Assembly: GCA_910584395.1 (NCBI GenBank)
Contig: CAJUAS010000015.1
Location: forward strand, 1-39,099
Reading direction: 5' to 3'
DNA: 39,099 nt
Source of the DNA: an uncultured Oscillospiraceae bacterium
GTDB lineage: Bacteria > Bacillota > Clostridia > Oscillospirales > Oscillospiraceae
The notes under the pieces were generated by a model, which did not search any database, had not been told where the DNA came from, and saw only the letters and a list, made by a program, of their open reading frames with translations. This document shows positions 25,244-32,850 of this stretch, one piece after another. The translations under genes and the position numbers were made by a program. Position 1 is the first letter of the stretch; each line of letters opens with the position of its first letter.

Positions 25244-27217
25244 ATGAACCAAAACAACGTTCCAAACAATCAAAGCAATCAAGGCGGCAACAAAAACAAC
25301 CGCAATAAGGGTGCGTTCGGCATCGTCACCATCGTCCTGTGGGCCATTCTCCTGACCCTGCTCCTCGGCTCTCTCTTCACCCCCCAGAGCAGCGACGCCA
25401 ACGCCGTCCCCTACTCCACCTTCCGCCAGTGGGTGACAGAGGACAAGGTCGCCTCGGTGACCATGTCCAGCAGCAAGTTTACCTTCGTCCTCCTTGAGGA
25501 CAAGCAGGCCGCGCTGGAGCAGCAGGAGACCGCCCAGCAGCGCAACCCCCTCTCTCCCTTTTTCCCCCCTGCCGAGGTGAAGCCCAAGACGTACACCACC
25601 ACCCCGCTGAGCATCGAGGACGAACAGCTCATCCCTCTGCTCACCGAGCACAATGTGGAGTATGAATACACCGAGGAATCCACCTTCTGGCTCTTCTTCG
25701 CCGCCCAGATCCTCCCCTATGTGTTTTTGGCGGTCTCCATGGTGCTGCTCTTCCGCTTCATCTCCAACAAAATGGGGGGCATGGGCGGTATCGGCGGCGT
25801 GGGCAAGGCCAACGCCAAGGTCTATGTGGAGAAAAAGACCGGGGTCACCTTTGCCGACGTAGCCGGGCAGGACGAGGCCAAGGAGTCTCTGGAAGAGATC
25901 ATCGACTTCCTCCACAACCCCGGCAAATACACCGAGATCGGCGCGAAGCTGCCCAAGGGCGCGCTGCTGGTCGGCTCTCCCGGCACGGGCAAGACCCTGC
26001 TGGCCAAAGCGGTGGCCGGGGAGGCCAACGTCCCCTTCTTCTCCATCTCCGGCTCTGACTTTGTGGAGATGTTCGTAGGCGTAGGCGCGTCCCGCGTCCG
26101 CGACCTTTTCAAGGAGGCGGCCAAGCTCGCCCCCTGCATCATCTTTATCGACGAGATCGACACCATCGGCAAGTCCCGGGACAACCGCATGGGCGGCAAC
26201 GACGAGCGGGAGCAGACCCTCAACCAGCTTTTGGCGGAGCTGGACGGCTTCGACCCCACCAAGGGGGTCATCGTGCTGGCCGCCACCAACCGCCCGGAGG
26301 TTCTGGACAAGGCGCTGCTGCGTCCCGGACGGTTTGACCGGCGCATCACCGTTGACCGCCCCAACCTGTCGGGCCGTCTGGCCACCCTTCAGGTGCATAC
26401 CCGCAACATCCGTCTGGCGGAGGACGTGGACCTCAAAAAGATCGCGCAGGCCACCGCCGGCTGTGTGGGCGCAGATCTGGCCAATCTGGTGAACGAGGCC
26501 GCCCTGCGGGCGGTGCGCCACGGGCGGCAGGCGGTCAATCAGCAAGACCTCCTCACCTCCTTTGAGATGGTCATTGCCGGAGCGGAAAAGAAGGGCACCG
26601 TCCTCACCGAGAAGGAAAAGAAACTCATCGCCTACCACGAGGTGGGCCACGCTCTGGTGGCCTCCAAGCAGAAGGATGACGTGATGCCGGTGAGCAAGAT
26701 CACCATCGTCCCCCACGTTCAGGGCACGCTGGGCTACACCCTCCACCTTCCCGAGGAGGAAAAGTTCCTGATGACCAAGGAGGATCTCTATTCCGAGATC
26801 CGCACGCTGCTGGGCGGCCGCTGCGCCGAGGAGCTGGTGTTTGAAACCAAGACCTCCGGCGCAGCCAACGACATCGAGCGGGCCACCGAGCTGGCCCGCA
26901 AGCTGGTCGCCATGTTCGGCATGAGCGATAAATTCGGGGCGATGGGCCTCGCCACTGTCCAGAACCAGTATTTGGACGGCGGCTACGGCCTCACCTGCGC
27001 GCAGGACACCGCCGCACAGGTGGACGAGGAAGTCCGCAAGATCATCGAGGACTGCCACAATGAGGCCCGGGGCATTTTGGAGGAAAACCGCGCCGATCTG
27101 GACGCCGTGGCCGCCTACCTGCTGGAAAAGGAGACCATCACCGGGCAGGAGATGATGGCCATTCTCCACGGCGACGACCCCGCCAACGCAGACAACTACG
27201 GTGCGAATCCCCAGTAA
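25244..27217 (+). CDS. ftsH: ATP-dependent zinc metalloprotease FtsH
   Basis: 657 aa from the ATG at 25244, seven bases after AAAAGGAAGG. Membrane-bound hexameric AAA+ protease that degrades unassembled or regulatory proteins. Order: Asn-rich N-terminus, TM1 (about 26-46), extracytoplasmic domain, TM2 (about 150-170), AAA domain with Walker A GSPGTGKT (about 244-251), Walker B IIFIDEID, second region of homology ATNRPEVLDKALLRPGRFDR, and the M41 peptidase domain with zinc motif HEVGH (H465-H469) and the third ligand in ANDIERAT. Small departures from consensus are Ser in place of the second-position Pro of GPPGTGKT and Val in HEAGH; both keep the essential residues. The C-terminus is short. 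Single-gene unit with its own promoter and terminator; the usual neighbours tilS and hpt are absent. Confidence 0.96.
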   Translation: MNQNNVPNNQSNQGGNKNNRNKGAFGIVTIVLWAILLTLLLGSLFTPQSSDANAVPYSTFRQWVTEDKVASVTMSSSKFTFVLLEDKQAALEQQETAQQRNPLSPFFPPAEVKPKTYTTTPLSIEDEQLIPLLTEHNVEYEYTEESTFWLFFAAQILPYVFLAVSMVLLFRFISNKMGGMGGIGGVGKANAKVYVEKKTGVTFADVAGQDEAKESLEEIIDFLHNPGKYTEIGAKLPKGALLVGSPGTGKTLLAKAVAGEANVPFFSISGSDFVEMFVGVGASRVRDLFKEAAKLAPCIIFIDEIDTIGKSRDNRMGGNDEREQTLNQLLAELDGFDPTKGVIVLAATNRPEVLDKALLRPGRFDRRITVDRPNLSGRLATLQVHTRNIRLAEDVDLKKIAQATAGCVGADLANLVNEAALRAVRHGRQAVNQQDLLTSFEMVIAGAEKKGTVLTEKEKKLIAYHEVGHALVASKQKDDVMPVSKITIVPHVQGTLGYTLHLPEEEKFLMTKEDLYSEIRTLLGGRCAEELVFETKTSGAANDIERATELARKLVAMFGMSDKFGAMGLATVQNQYLDGGYGLTCAQDTAAQVDEEVRKIIEDCHNEARGILEENRADLDAVAAYLLEKETITGQEMMAILHGDDPANADNYGANPQ

Positions 27218-27229
27218 AGGCAAAAACAC

Positions 27230-27277
27230 GAGGGACGGTTTTCTCTGTCGAACGACAGGAAAACCGTCCCTCTTTTT
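27230..27277. terminator. Strong intrinsic terminator after ftsH
   Basis: Outer 14-bp stem (27230-27243 with 27259-27272) extended by CTGTCG/CGACAG (27245-27258), then TTTTT. Upstream As allow function on the minus strand for the convergent small secreted protein. Confidence 0.85.
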
Positions 27278-27294
27278 GATGCGGCAACCGCCGC

Positions 27295-27885
27295 TTACTC
27301 GGCGTGATAGGTATAAACAGTCTTCCCAAGGCTGCAAAACTCGGCGCGGAGAAGCCCCGTGTGCTCCTGTGCAAAGCGATTGCAATACGTTTCAAACAGT
27401 TCGTCAGGGGCTGTGTCCAGCCAGTTCTGCAGCTTGGGATCATTTCGCGATATGAAAATGCCTTCTGTTTCAAAGGTCTTCACGACCCACAGCATTTTGA
27501 ACTCCTCATAGTTCCAATCAGGTGAACCGGAAGACTCCGTCTCTTCGGTCTTCCCGCCGGCGTCGGAGACCGGGCCGGCATCCGTGGTGTTGCCGTGCTG
27601 CCCTTTGGCGTTCACCGTGGCCATGTTGGCGGCTGCATCATATCCGACCTCCAGCCCGTAGGCCTCGGCCAGAGCGCGCAGGGGCGCGTAGGTAGTGCCC
27701 TGATAGGCAAATACAGGGACTTCCTTCCCTGTGGCATCAGTGGGTGCAAAGACCTTATCGTTGACCTGAACGCGGATCGGGTCGACCTCAATGGTCATGC
27801 GGGAGGAAACGGCAGCGGCCGCGGCGGAAAAGACGATGGCGGCAGCGAGAACGCCGGACACAAACGAACCAATCTTGAGTTTCAT
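27295..27885 (-). CDS. Small secreted protein with copper-amine-oxidase N-terminal-like (stalk) domain
   Basis: 196 aa from the ATG at 27885, eight bases after AGGAGG. A signal peptide or membrane anchor covers about residues 5-27 (VLAAAIVFSAAAAAVS). Residues 30-95 match the copper amine oxidase N-terminal/stalk type: IRVQVNDKVF, a VFAYQGTTYAPLRALAEAYGLEV core and YDAAANMATV. A Ser/Thr/Glu-rich linker follows, then a 70-residue tail starting at WNYEEFKMLW that I do not recognise. These domains occur in many clostridial exported proteins and do not imply copper binding or oxidase activity. Single gene with its own promoter. Composition is somewhat less GC-rich than the neighbours. Confidence 0.8.
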   Translation of the reverse strand: MKLKIGSFVSGVLAAAIVFSAAAAAVSSRMTIEVDPIRVQVNDKVFAPTDATGKEVPVFAYQGTTYAPLRALAEAYGLEVGYDAAANMATVNAKGQHGNTTDAGPVSDAGGKTEETESSGSPDWNYEEFKMLWVVKTFETEGIFISRNDPKLQNWLDTAPDELFETYCNRFAQEHTGLLRAEFCSLGKTVYTYHAE

Positions 27886-27916
27886 CGTAGGGCCTCCTGT
27901 TCCAAAGAATGAGATC

Positions 27917-27945
27917 ATTATACTATGAGCAAGAAAACAGCGCAA
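27917..27945 (-). promoter_or_regulatory. Promoter of the small secreted stalk-domain protein
   Basis: Minus strand TTGCGC (27945-27940), 17-bp spacer, perfect TATAAT (27922-27917), 32 bp before the ATG at 27885. Confidence 0.65.
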
Positions 27946-27970
27946 GGCTCTTTTTTTCTTGCTTACCCCC

Positions 27971-27999
27971 TTTTCAACTTCTTCCAATACTGTTATAAT
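27971..27999 (+). promoter_or_regulatory. Promoter of the zapA-rluA operon
   Basis: TTTTCA (27971-27976), 17-bp spacer, extended -10 TGT-TATAAT (27991-27999), 47 bp before zapA. It would drive nine closely spaced genes to 37641. A weaker AT-rich second -10 (TATAAA near 28009) is also present. Confidence 0.65.
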
Positions 28000-28046
28000 A
28001 AGAATTGTATAAATATCTCCACCGCCAAATAGAGAGGAGCATCCCC

Positions 28047-28358
28047 ATGAACCAAGTCAAGGTCACCATTGCCGAAAAGGATTACACCCTCCTCACCGAG
28101 GGCGACCCCGCCTTTACCCAAAAGGTCGCCGCCCACGTGGATCAGCAGCTTTCCCAGCTCATGGCTCCCGGCAAGCTCTCTTTGGGCGACGCCGCCGTCC
28201 TCGCCGCCCTCAACATCACCGAGGAGTACCTTCAGGAGGTGGAGAGCGCAGAAAACCTCCGCCGCCAGCTAAAGGAATATCTGGACGAGTCCACCAAGCT
28301 CAAGCTGGAGCTTTCCGAAGCCAAGCGGGAGCTTTTTAAGCAAAAGGGCGGCAAGTAA
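28047..28358 (+). CDS. zapA: Cell division protein ZapA
   Basis: 103 aa from the ATG at 28047, after GAGAGGAG (28032-28039). ZapA binds and bundles FtsZ filaments at midcell. The N-terminal globular part (about 1-45) begins VKVTIAEKDYTLLTEGD as in Firmicute ZapA proteins. The remainder is a long charged helix, predicted coiled coil (about 60-103), for dimer and tetramer formation. First gene of the operon; the U32 gene starts one base after its stop. A zapA-U32 pair is common in Clostridia (family knowledge). Confidence 0.9.
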   Translation: MNQVKVTIAEKDYTLLTEGDPAFTQKVAAHVDQQLSQLMAPGKLSLGDAAVLAALNITEEYLQEVESAENLRRQLKEYLDESTKLKLELSEAKRELFKQKGGK

Positions 28359-28359
28359 C

Positions 28360-30408
28360 ATGGAGCTTCTCGCCCCCGCCGGCTCTCCCGACGCCCTCAC
28401 CGCCGCCGTCCAAAACGGCGCAAACGCCGTCTATTTGGGCTGCGGCGATTTTAACGCCCGCCGCCGGGCCAAGAACTTCACCGCGGAGGACTTGGCTTGG
28501 GCGGTCTCCTATTGCCATGGGCGGGGCGTTAAGGTCTACCTGACCCTCAACACCCTGCTGGCGGACAAGGAGCTGCCCGCCGCCTTGGAGCTGGCGGAGC
28601 GGGCCAACGGGCTGGGGGTGGACGCGGTGCTGGTTCAGGACTTGGGCCTTGCCGCCGCGCTGAAGGGCCGCTTTCCCGACCTTCCCCTCCACGGCTCGAC
28701 CCAGATGACCGTCCACTCCCTCGCCGGGGTGGAATTCTGCGCCTCGCTGGGCATGGAGCGGGTGGTGCTGAGCCGGGAGCTGTCCGGGGACGCCATCGCC
28801 CACATCTGCCAAAAAAGCCCCATTGAGATCGAGGTGTTCGTCCACGGCGCGCTTTGTATGTGCTATTCCGGGCAGTGCTATCTCTCCGCCCTCGTGGGGA
28901 CGCGCAGCGGCAACCGCGGCCTGTGCGCCCAGCCCTGCCGCCTGCCCTACAACGGCGGAAACCCCCTGTCCCTCAAGGATATGTCTCTGGCGGGCCACCT
29001 GAGGGAGCTTCAGGAGATGGGAGTGGCCTGCGTCAAGTTAGAGGGCCGCATGAAGCGGCCGGAATATGTGGCGGTGGTCACCGCCGTCTACGCCGCCGCC
29101 CTCCGGGAGGGCCGCGAGCCGACCCAAGCCGAGCTGGACGCCCTCCGGAAAGCCTTCTCCCGCAGCGGCTTTACGCAGGGGTACTTCCGGGGAGAAAAAG
29201 GCCCTGCCATGTTCGGCACCCGCGCCGAGGCCGACGCCCCCGACGAGGGCTTTTACGCCGCCGCCCGCGCCACCTACCAAAAGGAGCGGCCGCTGGTGGA
29301 CGTGGTCATGGAAGCCTTGATCCATGAGGGGGCGGAGCTTCGCCTCACCGTCCGGGACAGCGCAGGCCACGAGGCCACCGCGCTGGGCCTCCCCCCGGAA
29401 GCCGCCCGAACCCGTCCGCTGACAGAGGAGGACGTGGGGGAACAGCTCAGCAAGACCGGGGGCACGCCCTACCGGGTGACCGGGCTGGACGTTCATCTCT
29501 CCGAGGGGCTTTCCGTCCCCAAGTCCGCCCTCAATTCCCTGCGGCGCGCCGCGCTGGAGGAGCTGACCGCCCTGCGCTCCGCACCCCCCAAGCGGCGCAC
29601 GGAAGCCCTTCCGCTCACTCCGCCGGAAAGCCTTTGCGCCCCAGACGCTCCCCCGGCGTGGAGCGTTTCCCTCACCTCCCTCGGGCAGTTCACCCCCGCC
29701 CTCTGCGCCGCCGCCTGCGGCGGGAGCGTGGATCTGCCCGTCCACCTCATTGCCGCCCACCCCGGCGCAGTCCAAGTCGTTTTGGACAATGGCGCACAGA
29801 TACGCGCCGTCCTCCCCTCCGTGATCTGGGACGCGGAAGGGGACGAGGTGCGCCGCCAGCTTCGCGCCGCCGCCGCGTTGGGTGTCTCCGCCGCGCTGGT
29901 CAACACTTGGGACGCGGCGTGGCTGGCCAAAAGCGAGGGCTTCGCCCTCCACGGCGACTGCGGTCTGGGCGTGCTCAACAGCCAGACCCTGCAAGCCCTC
30001 CGGGAACTGGGCTTTGCCCGGGCCACCGTCTCCTTTGAGCAAAAGCTCTCCGCTGTCCGCCGCCTTGCCAAGCCCCTCCCGCTGGAGGCGGTGGTCTACG
30101 GGCGGCTGCCCCTGATGACGCTGGAGCAATTCCCCGGCGGCGTCCCCTGCGACGCCCTCACCGACCGAAAAAACATGGTGTTTCCGGTCATTCCCCAGCC
30201 CAACGGCCGCGCCCGCCTGCTCAACTCCCAACCCCTCTATCTGGCGGACAAGGAGGAGTGGAAAACGGCGGGGCTGACCGCCGCCCGATTCCTCTTCACC
30301 GTGGAATCCCCGCAGGAATGTTTGAATATCCTTGAAAACTACAAAAATTCCGCCCCGCCCGCCTCTCAGAACTTCACCCGTGGGCTTTACTACCGGGACG
30401 TGGAATAA
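28360..30408 (+). CDS. U32 family protein, RlhA/TrhP-like (rRNA or tRNA hydroxylation)
   Basis: 682 aa. The N-terminal U32 domain (about 1-260) begins MELLAPAGSPDALTAAVQNGANAVYLG and holds the U32 signature EVFVHGALCMCYSGQCYLS and LCAQPCR. The cysteines of these two motifs are expected iron-sulfur ligands in RlhA/TrhP proteins. The later part (about 330-450) is the DUF3656 (collagenase-type) region, then a C-terminal alpha/beta part with GDCGLGVLNSQTL and YGRLPLM. Though called peptidases, characterised relatives make 5-hydroxycytidine in 23S rRNA (RlhA) or 5-hydroxyuridine in tRNA (TrhP) using prephenate. The long architecture with DUF3656 favours the RlhA type; this is inferred. It is tightly coupled to zapA; dut follows at 22 bp. 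Confidence 0.85.
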   Translation: MELLAPAGSPDALTAAVQNGANAVYLGCGDFNARRRAKNFTAEDLAWAVSYCHGRGVKVYLTLNTLLADKELPAALELAERANGLGVDAVLVQDLGLAAALKGRFPDLPLHGSTQMTVHSLAGVEFCASLGMERVVLSRELSGDAIAHICQKSPIEIEVFVHGALCMCYSGQCYLSALVGTRSGNRGLCAQPCRLPYNGGNPLSLKDMSLAGHLRELQEMGVACVKLEGRMKRPEYVAVVTAVYAAALREGREPTQAELDALRKAFSRSGFTQGYFRGEKGPAMFGTRAEADAPDEGFYAAARATYQKERPLVDVVMEALIHEGAELRLTVRDSAGHEATALGLPPEAARTRPLTEEDVGEQLSKTGGTPYRVTGLDVHLSEGLSVPKSALNSLRRAALEELTALRSAPPKRRTEALPLTPPESLCAPDAPPAWSVSLTSLGQFTPALCAAACGGSVDLPVHLIAAHPGAVQVVLDNGAQIRAVLPSVIWDAEGDEVRRQLRAAAALGVSAALVNTWDAAWLAKSEGFALHGDCGLGVLNSQTLQALRELGFARATVSFEQKLSAVRRLAKPLPLEAVVYGRLPLMTLEQFPGGVPCDALTDRKNMVFPVIPQPNGRARLLNSQPLYLADKEEWKTAGLTAARFLFTVESPQECLNILENYKNSAPPASQNFTRGLYYRDVE

Positions 30409-30430
30409 CTCCTGAAAGCAGGTGACCGAC

Positions 30431-30892
30431 ATGGAACTTTCCATTCAAAAGCTCTCTGAACACGCCGTTCTCCCCCAATACGCCACCCCCGGCTCGGCGG
30501 GACTGGATCTTTGCGCCTGTCTGGACGCCCCCCTCACTCTGGAGCGGCACGCCGCCGGCTCGGACCGGGGACGTTGGAATTGCGCCAAGATACCCACCGG
30601 GCTGGCCATGGCCATTCCCGAAGGGTATGTGGGCCTCATTTTTGCCCGCTCGGGACTGGCCACCAAGCACGGCCTCACCCCCGCCAACTGCGTGGGGGTC
30701 ATCGACAGCGACTACCGGGGCGAGATCGTGGTGGCTCTGATGAATCTGGGGGCGGAGGACTACGTCATCCAGCCCGGGGAGCGCGTTGCCCAGCTGGTCA
30801 TCATCCCCTGCGCCCAGCCCACCCTCGTCGAGGCCGAGACCCTTCCCCAGACCCAGCGGGGCAAAGGCGGCTTCGGCTCGACCGGACGATGA
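30431..30892 (+). CDS. dut: Deoxyuridine 5'-triphosphate nucleotidohydrolase (dUTPase)
   Basis: 153 aa from the ATG at 30431, six bases after AGGTGA. It converts dUTP to dUMP and PPi, keeping uracil out of DNA and supplying thymidylate synthesis; it works as a trimer. All five motifs are present: PGSAGLDL, ARSGLA, GVIDSDYRGEI, GERVAQLVI and the C-terminal RGKGGFGSTGR. A short insertion with SDRGRWNCAK after the first motif is longer than in the E. coli enzyme. Its stop codon overlaps the ribosome site of maf. Confidence 0.95.
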   Translation: MELSIQKLSEHAVLPQYATPGSAGLDLCACLDAPLTLERHAAGSDRGRWNCAKIPTGLAMAIPEGYVGLIFARSGLATKHGLTPANCVGVIDSDYRGEIVVALMNLGAEDYVIQPGERVAQLVIIPCAQPTLVEAETLPQTQRGKGGFGSTGR

Positions 30893-30902
30893 GGTGACGG
30901 CC

Positions 30903-31475
30903 ATGGACATCATTCTTGCCAGCGGCTCTCCCCGCCGCCGGGAGCTTTTGACTCAAATGGGCCTCTCCTTCCGCGTTTTGGTCTCCGACGCAGACGAGAC
31001 CGTGGACAAGACCCTCCCTCCCGCAGAGCAGGTCGCCCTCATCTCCCGCCGCAAGGCGGAGGCCGTGGCGGAGGAGGCCGGAGCGGATGCGCTGGTCATC
31101 GCCGCCGACACCATTGTGTCCTTGGACGGCGAGGTCATGGGCAAGCCCCACAGCCGGGAGGAGGCCGTCCAAATGCTTGCCCGCCTTCAGGGCAAGACCC
31201 ATCAGGTCTACACCGGCCTGACCCTCCAAGCGGGCAGCCGGACAGAGACCTGCGTAGAATGTACCGCCGTCACCTTCCGCCCCATGACCGCGGCGGAGAT
31301 CCAAGCCTACGTCGCCACCGGCGAGCCCATGGACAAGGCGGGTGCTTACGGCATTCAGGGGTTTGGCGGGATGTTCGTCGAGGGCATCCAAGGGGACTAT
31401 TTCAACGTCATGGGCCTGCCCATCTGCCGCTTGGGCAAGGTCTTGCAGTCCTTCGGCGTGGAGGTGATGGGCTGA
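30903..31475 (+). CDS. maf: Maf family nucleoside triphosphate pyrophosphatase
   Basis: 190 aa from the ATG at 30903, after GAGGTGA. Maf proteins hydrolyse dTTP, UTP or modified nucleotides to monophosphates and influence septum formation. Seen: N-terminal ILASGSPRRRELL, SDADET, SRRKAEAVA, VIAADTIVSLDGEVMGKP with the conserved Asp-Thr pair, HQVYTGL and KAGAYGIQGFG. The pattern is that of the dTTP/UTP-type (YhdE-like) subgroup. It is followed one base after its stop by mreC. In many Firmicutes radC and mreB sit between maf and mreC; both are missing here. Confidence 0.94.
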   Translation: MDIILASGSPRRRELLTQMGLSFRVLVSDADETVDKTLPPAEQVALISRRKAEAVAEEAGADALVIAADTIVSLDGEVMGKPHSREEAVQMLARLQGKTHQVYTGLTLQAGSRTETCVECTAVTFRPMTAAEIQAYVATGEPMDKAGAYGIQGFGGMFVEGIQGDYFNVMGLPICRLGKVLQSFGVEVMG

Positions 31476-31476
31476 A

Positions 31477-32319
31477 ATGAAAAAGTTCTTTCAAAGCAGC
31501 GGCGGACTGGTGGCCCTCATCGCCCTGCTGCTGGCTGCGCTGACGCTGGTGGTGTCCCTGTTTTTCACCGGCAGCGACCCCATCGCCAACTTGGTGGGCG
31601 CAGTGACCACCCCCTTCCGAAACGCCGGGGCGGGGATCGCCGACTGGTTCGAGCGGTCAAGCCAGCGGCGGTATCAGGCCGACCAGTTAGAGGAGGAGGT
31701 GGAACGCCTCCGGCAGGAGCTGGCAGACATGGAGGCCAACGCCCGGGAGGGCCAGCAGGCCATCGAGGAGAACAAGAACCTTCGCGCCCTGCTGGGCCTG
31801 CGGGAGAAGCGCCGGGATCTCACCGACTTTGAATCCGCCTATATCACCGCCCACGCCCTCTCCAACTGGGAGTCCTCCTTCACCATCTCCAAGGGCACCC
31901 AGCACGGGGTGGAGGTCAACCAGTGCGTGATCGACGCCTACGGCAATTTGGTGGGTGTGGTCTCGGACACGGGCCTCAACTGGGCCACGGTGACCACGCT
32001 GGTGGATACCAACTTGGACATGGGCGGCATGGTGGCCCGCACCGACGCCGCCGCCATTTTGGAGGGGGATTTCTCCCTCATGGAGCAAGGCCGCCTCAAG
32101 CTCTCCTATCTCCCCGAAAACACCGAGCTGCTGGCCGGGGACGAGGTAGTCACCTCCGGCAAGGGCGGCGTCTATCCCTCCGGCATCGTGGTGGGCACGG
32201 TGGAGTCGGTGCAAAACGACCCCTCCGGTATGACCCGGTATGCCATCGTCGTTCCCAAAACCGACCTTGACGCCTTGAAGCAGGTATTTGTCATCAAATC
32301 CTTTGACATTGTGGAGTGA
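31477..32319 (+). CDS. mreC: Rod shape-determining protein MreC
   Basis: 280 aa. Short cytosolic tail, one membrane segment (about 10-30), a coiled-coil (about 62-105) and two beta-barrel domains ending in VFVIKSFDIVE. The FESAYITAHALSNWESSFTISKGTQHGVEVNQCVI and GLVGVVSD-type pattern (GNLVGVVSDTG) is standard for MreC. It scaffolds the elongasome outside the membrane, binding PBP2, MreD and RodA. Gene order maf-mreC-mreD-mrdA supports the call. Confidence 0.95.
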   Translation: MKKFFQSSGGLVALIALLLAALTLVVSLFFTGSDPIANLVGAVTTPFRNAGAGIADWFERSSQRRYQADQLEEEVERLRQELADMEANAREGQQAIEENKNLRALLGLREKRRDLTDFESAYITAHALSNWESSFTISKGTQHGVEVNQCVIDAYGNLVGVVSDTGLNWATVTTLVDTNLDMGGMVARTDAAAILEGDFSLMEQGRLKLSYLPENTELLAGDEVVTSGKGGVYPSGIVVGTVESVQNDPSGMTRYAIVVPKTDLDALKQVFVIKSFDIVE

Positions 32320-32328
32320 AGTTTGCCC

Positions 32329-32850
32329 ATGCGCCGATCTGATGTAGTAAAATGGCTCATATACGCCCTTGGGGTGGCGGCGGTGTGGATGGCGGAGACG
32401 CTGTTCCTCAACCGTCTGCCCCTTTTCGGCGTGATCCCCGTGCTGCTGCCCCTGACGGCGGTGGCGGTCGGGCTTTGGGAGGGCGCATTCCACGGCGCGG
32501 TCTTTGGGCTGTGTCTGGGGGTCTTTGCCGACGCCGTCTACCCCGGCCTGCCCGGCGGGATGACGCTGGGGCTTTGCCTGATCGGCTGGCTCACCGGGGC
32601 GATGAGCCAATACCGGGTGCGGCCCAACCTCCCCGGCTATCTGATCTGCGCGCTGGGCGGCATGACCGCGCTGGAGTTCTTCCGTATCCTGAGCGCCCTT
32701 CTCTCCCGTCTGGGCGCGCCGGCCGCGATCCTCTCTCTGGCCGGGCGGGAGCTGGCCTGTTCCCTGCTCTACGCCATCCCGGTCTATCTCCTCTTTCAGC
32801 TCCTCCACCGCACGGTGGGCGGCGAACGAGTCCGGGGGGTGAGGCTGTGA
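32329..32850 (+). CDS. mreD: Rod shape-determining protein MreD
   Basis: 173 aa from the ATG at 32329. A TTG two codons upstream (32323) has the better distance to GGAG (32313-32316), so the true start may be TTG. Five to six hydrophobic segments fill the protein; FGVIPVLLPLTAVAVGLWEG and GVFADAVYPGLPGGMTLG are typical of the MreD family. It is an integral membrane partner of MreC in the elongasome. Its stop overlaps the mrdA start in GTGA. Confidence 0.88.
   Translation: MRRSDVVKWLIYALGVAAVWMAETLFLNRLPLFGVIPVLLPLTAVAVGLWEGAFHGAVFGLCLGVFADAVYPGLPGGMTLGLCLIGWLTGAMSQYRVRPNLPGYLICALGGMTALEFFRILSALLSRLGAPAAILSLAGRELACSLLYAIPVYLLFQLLHRTVGGERVRGVRL

Noticed and set aside
25181..27385. 734-codon open frame on the minus strand opposite ftsH
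   Set aside because: Antisense shadow of ftsH that reads through its terminator; no motifs.
32352..32846. Extended N-terminus for PBP2 through mreD
   Set aside because: It is out-of-frame mreD sequence; the GTG at 32847 has a proper site and gives the normal PBP2 anchor.
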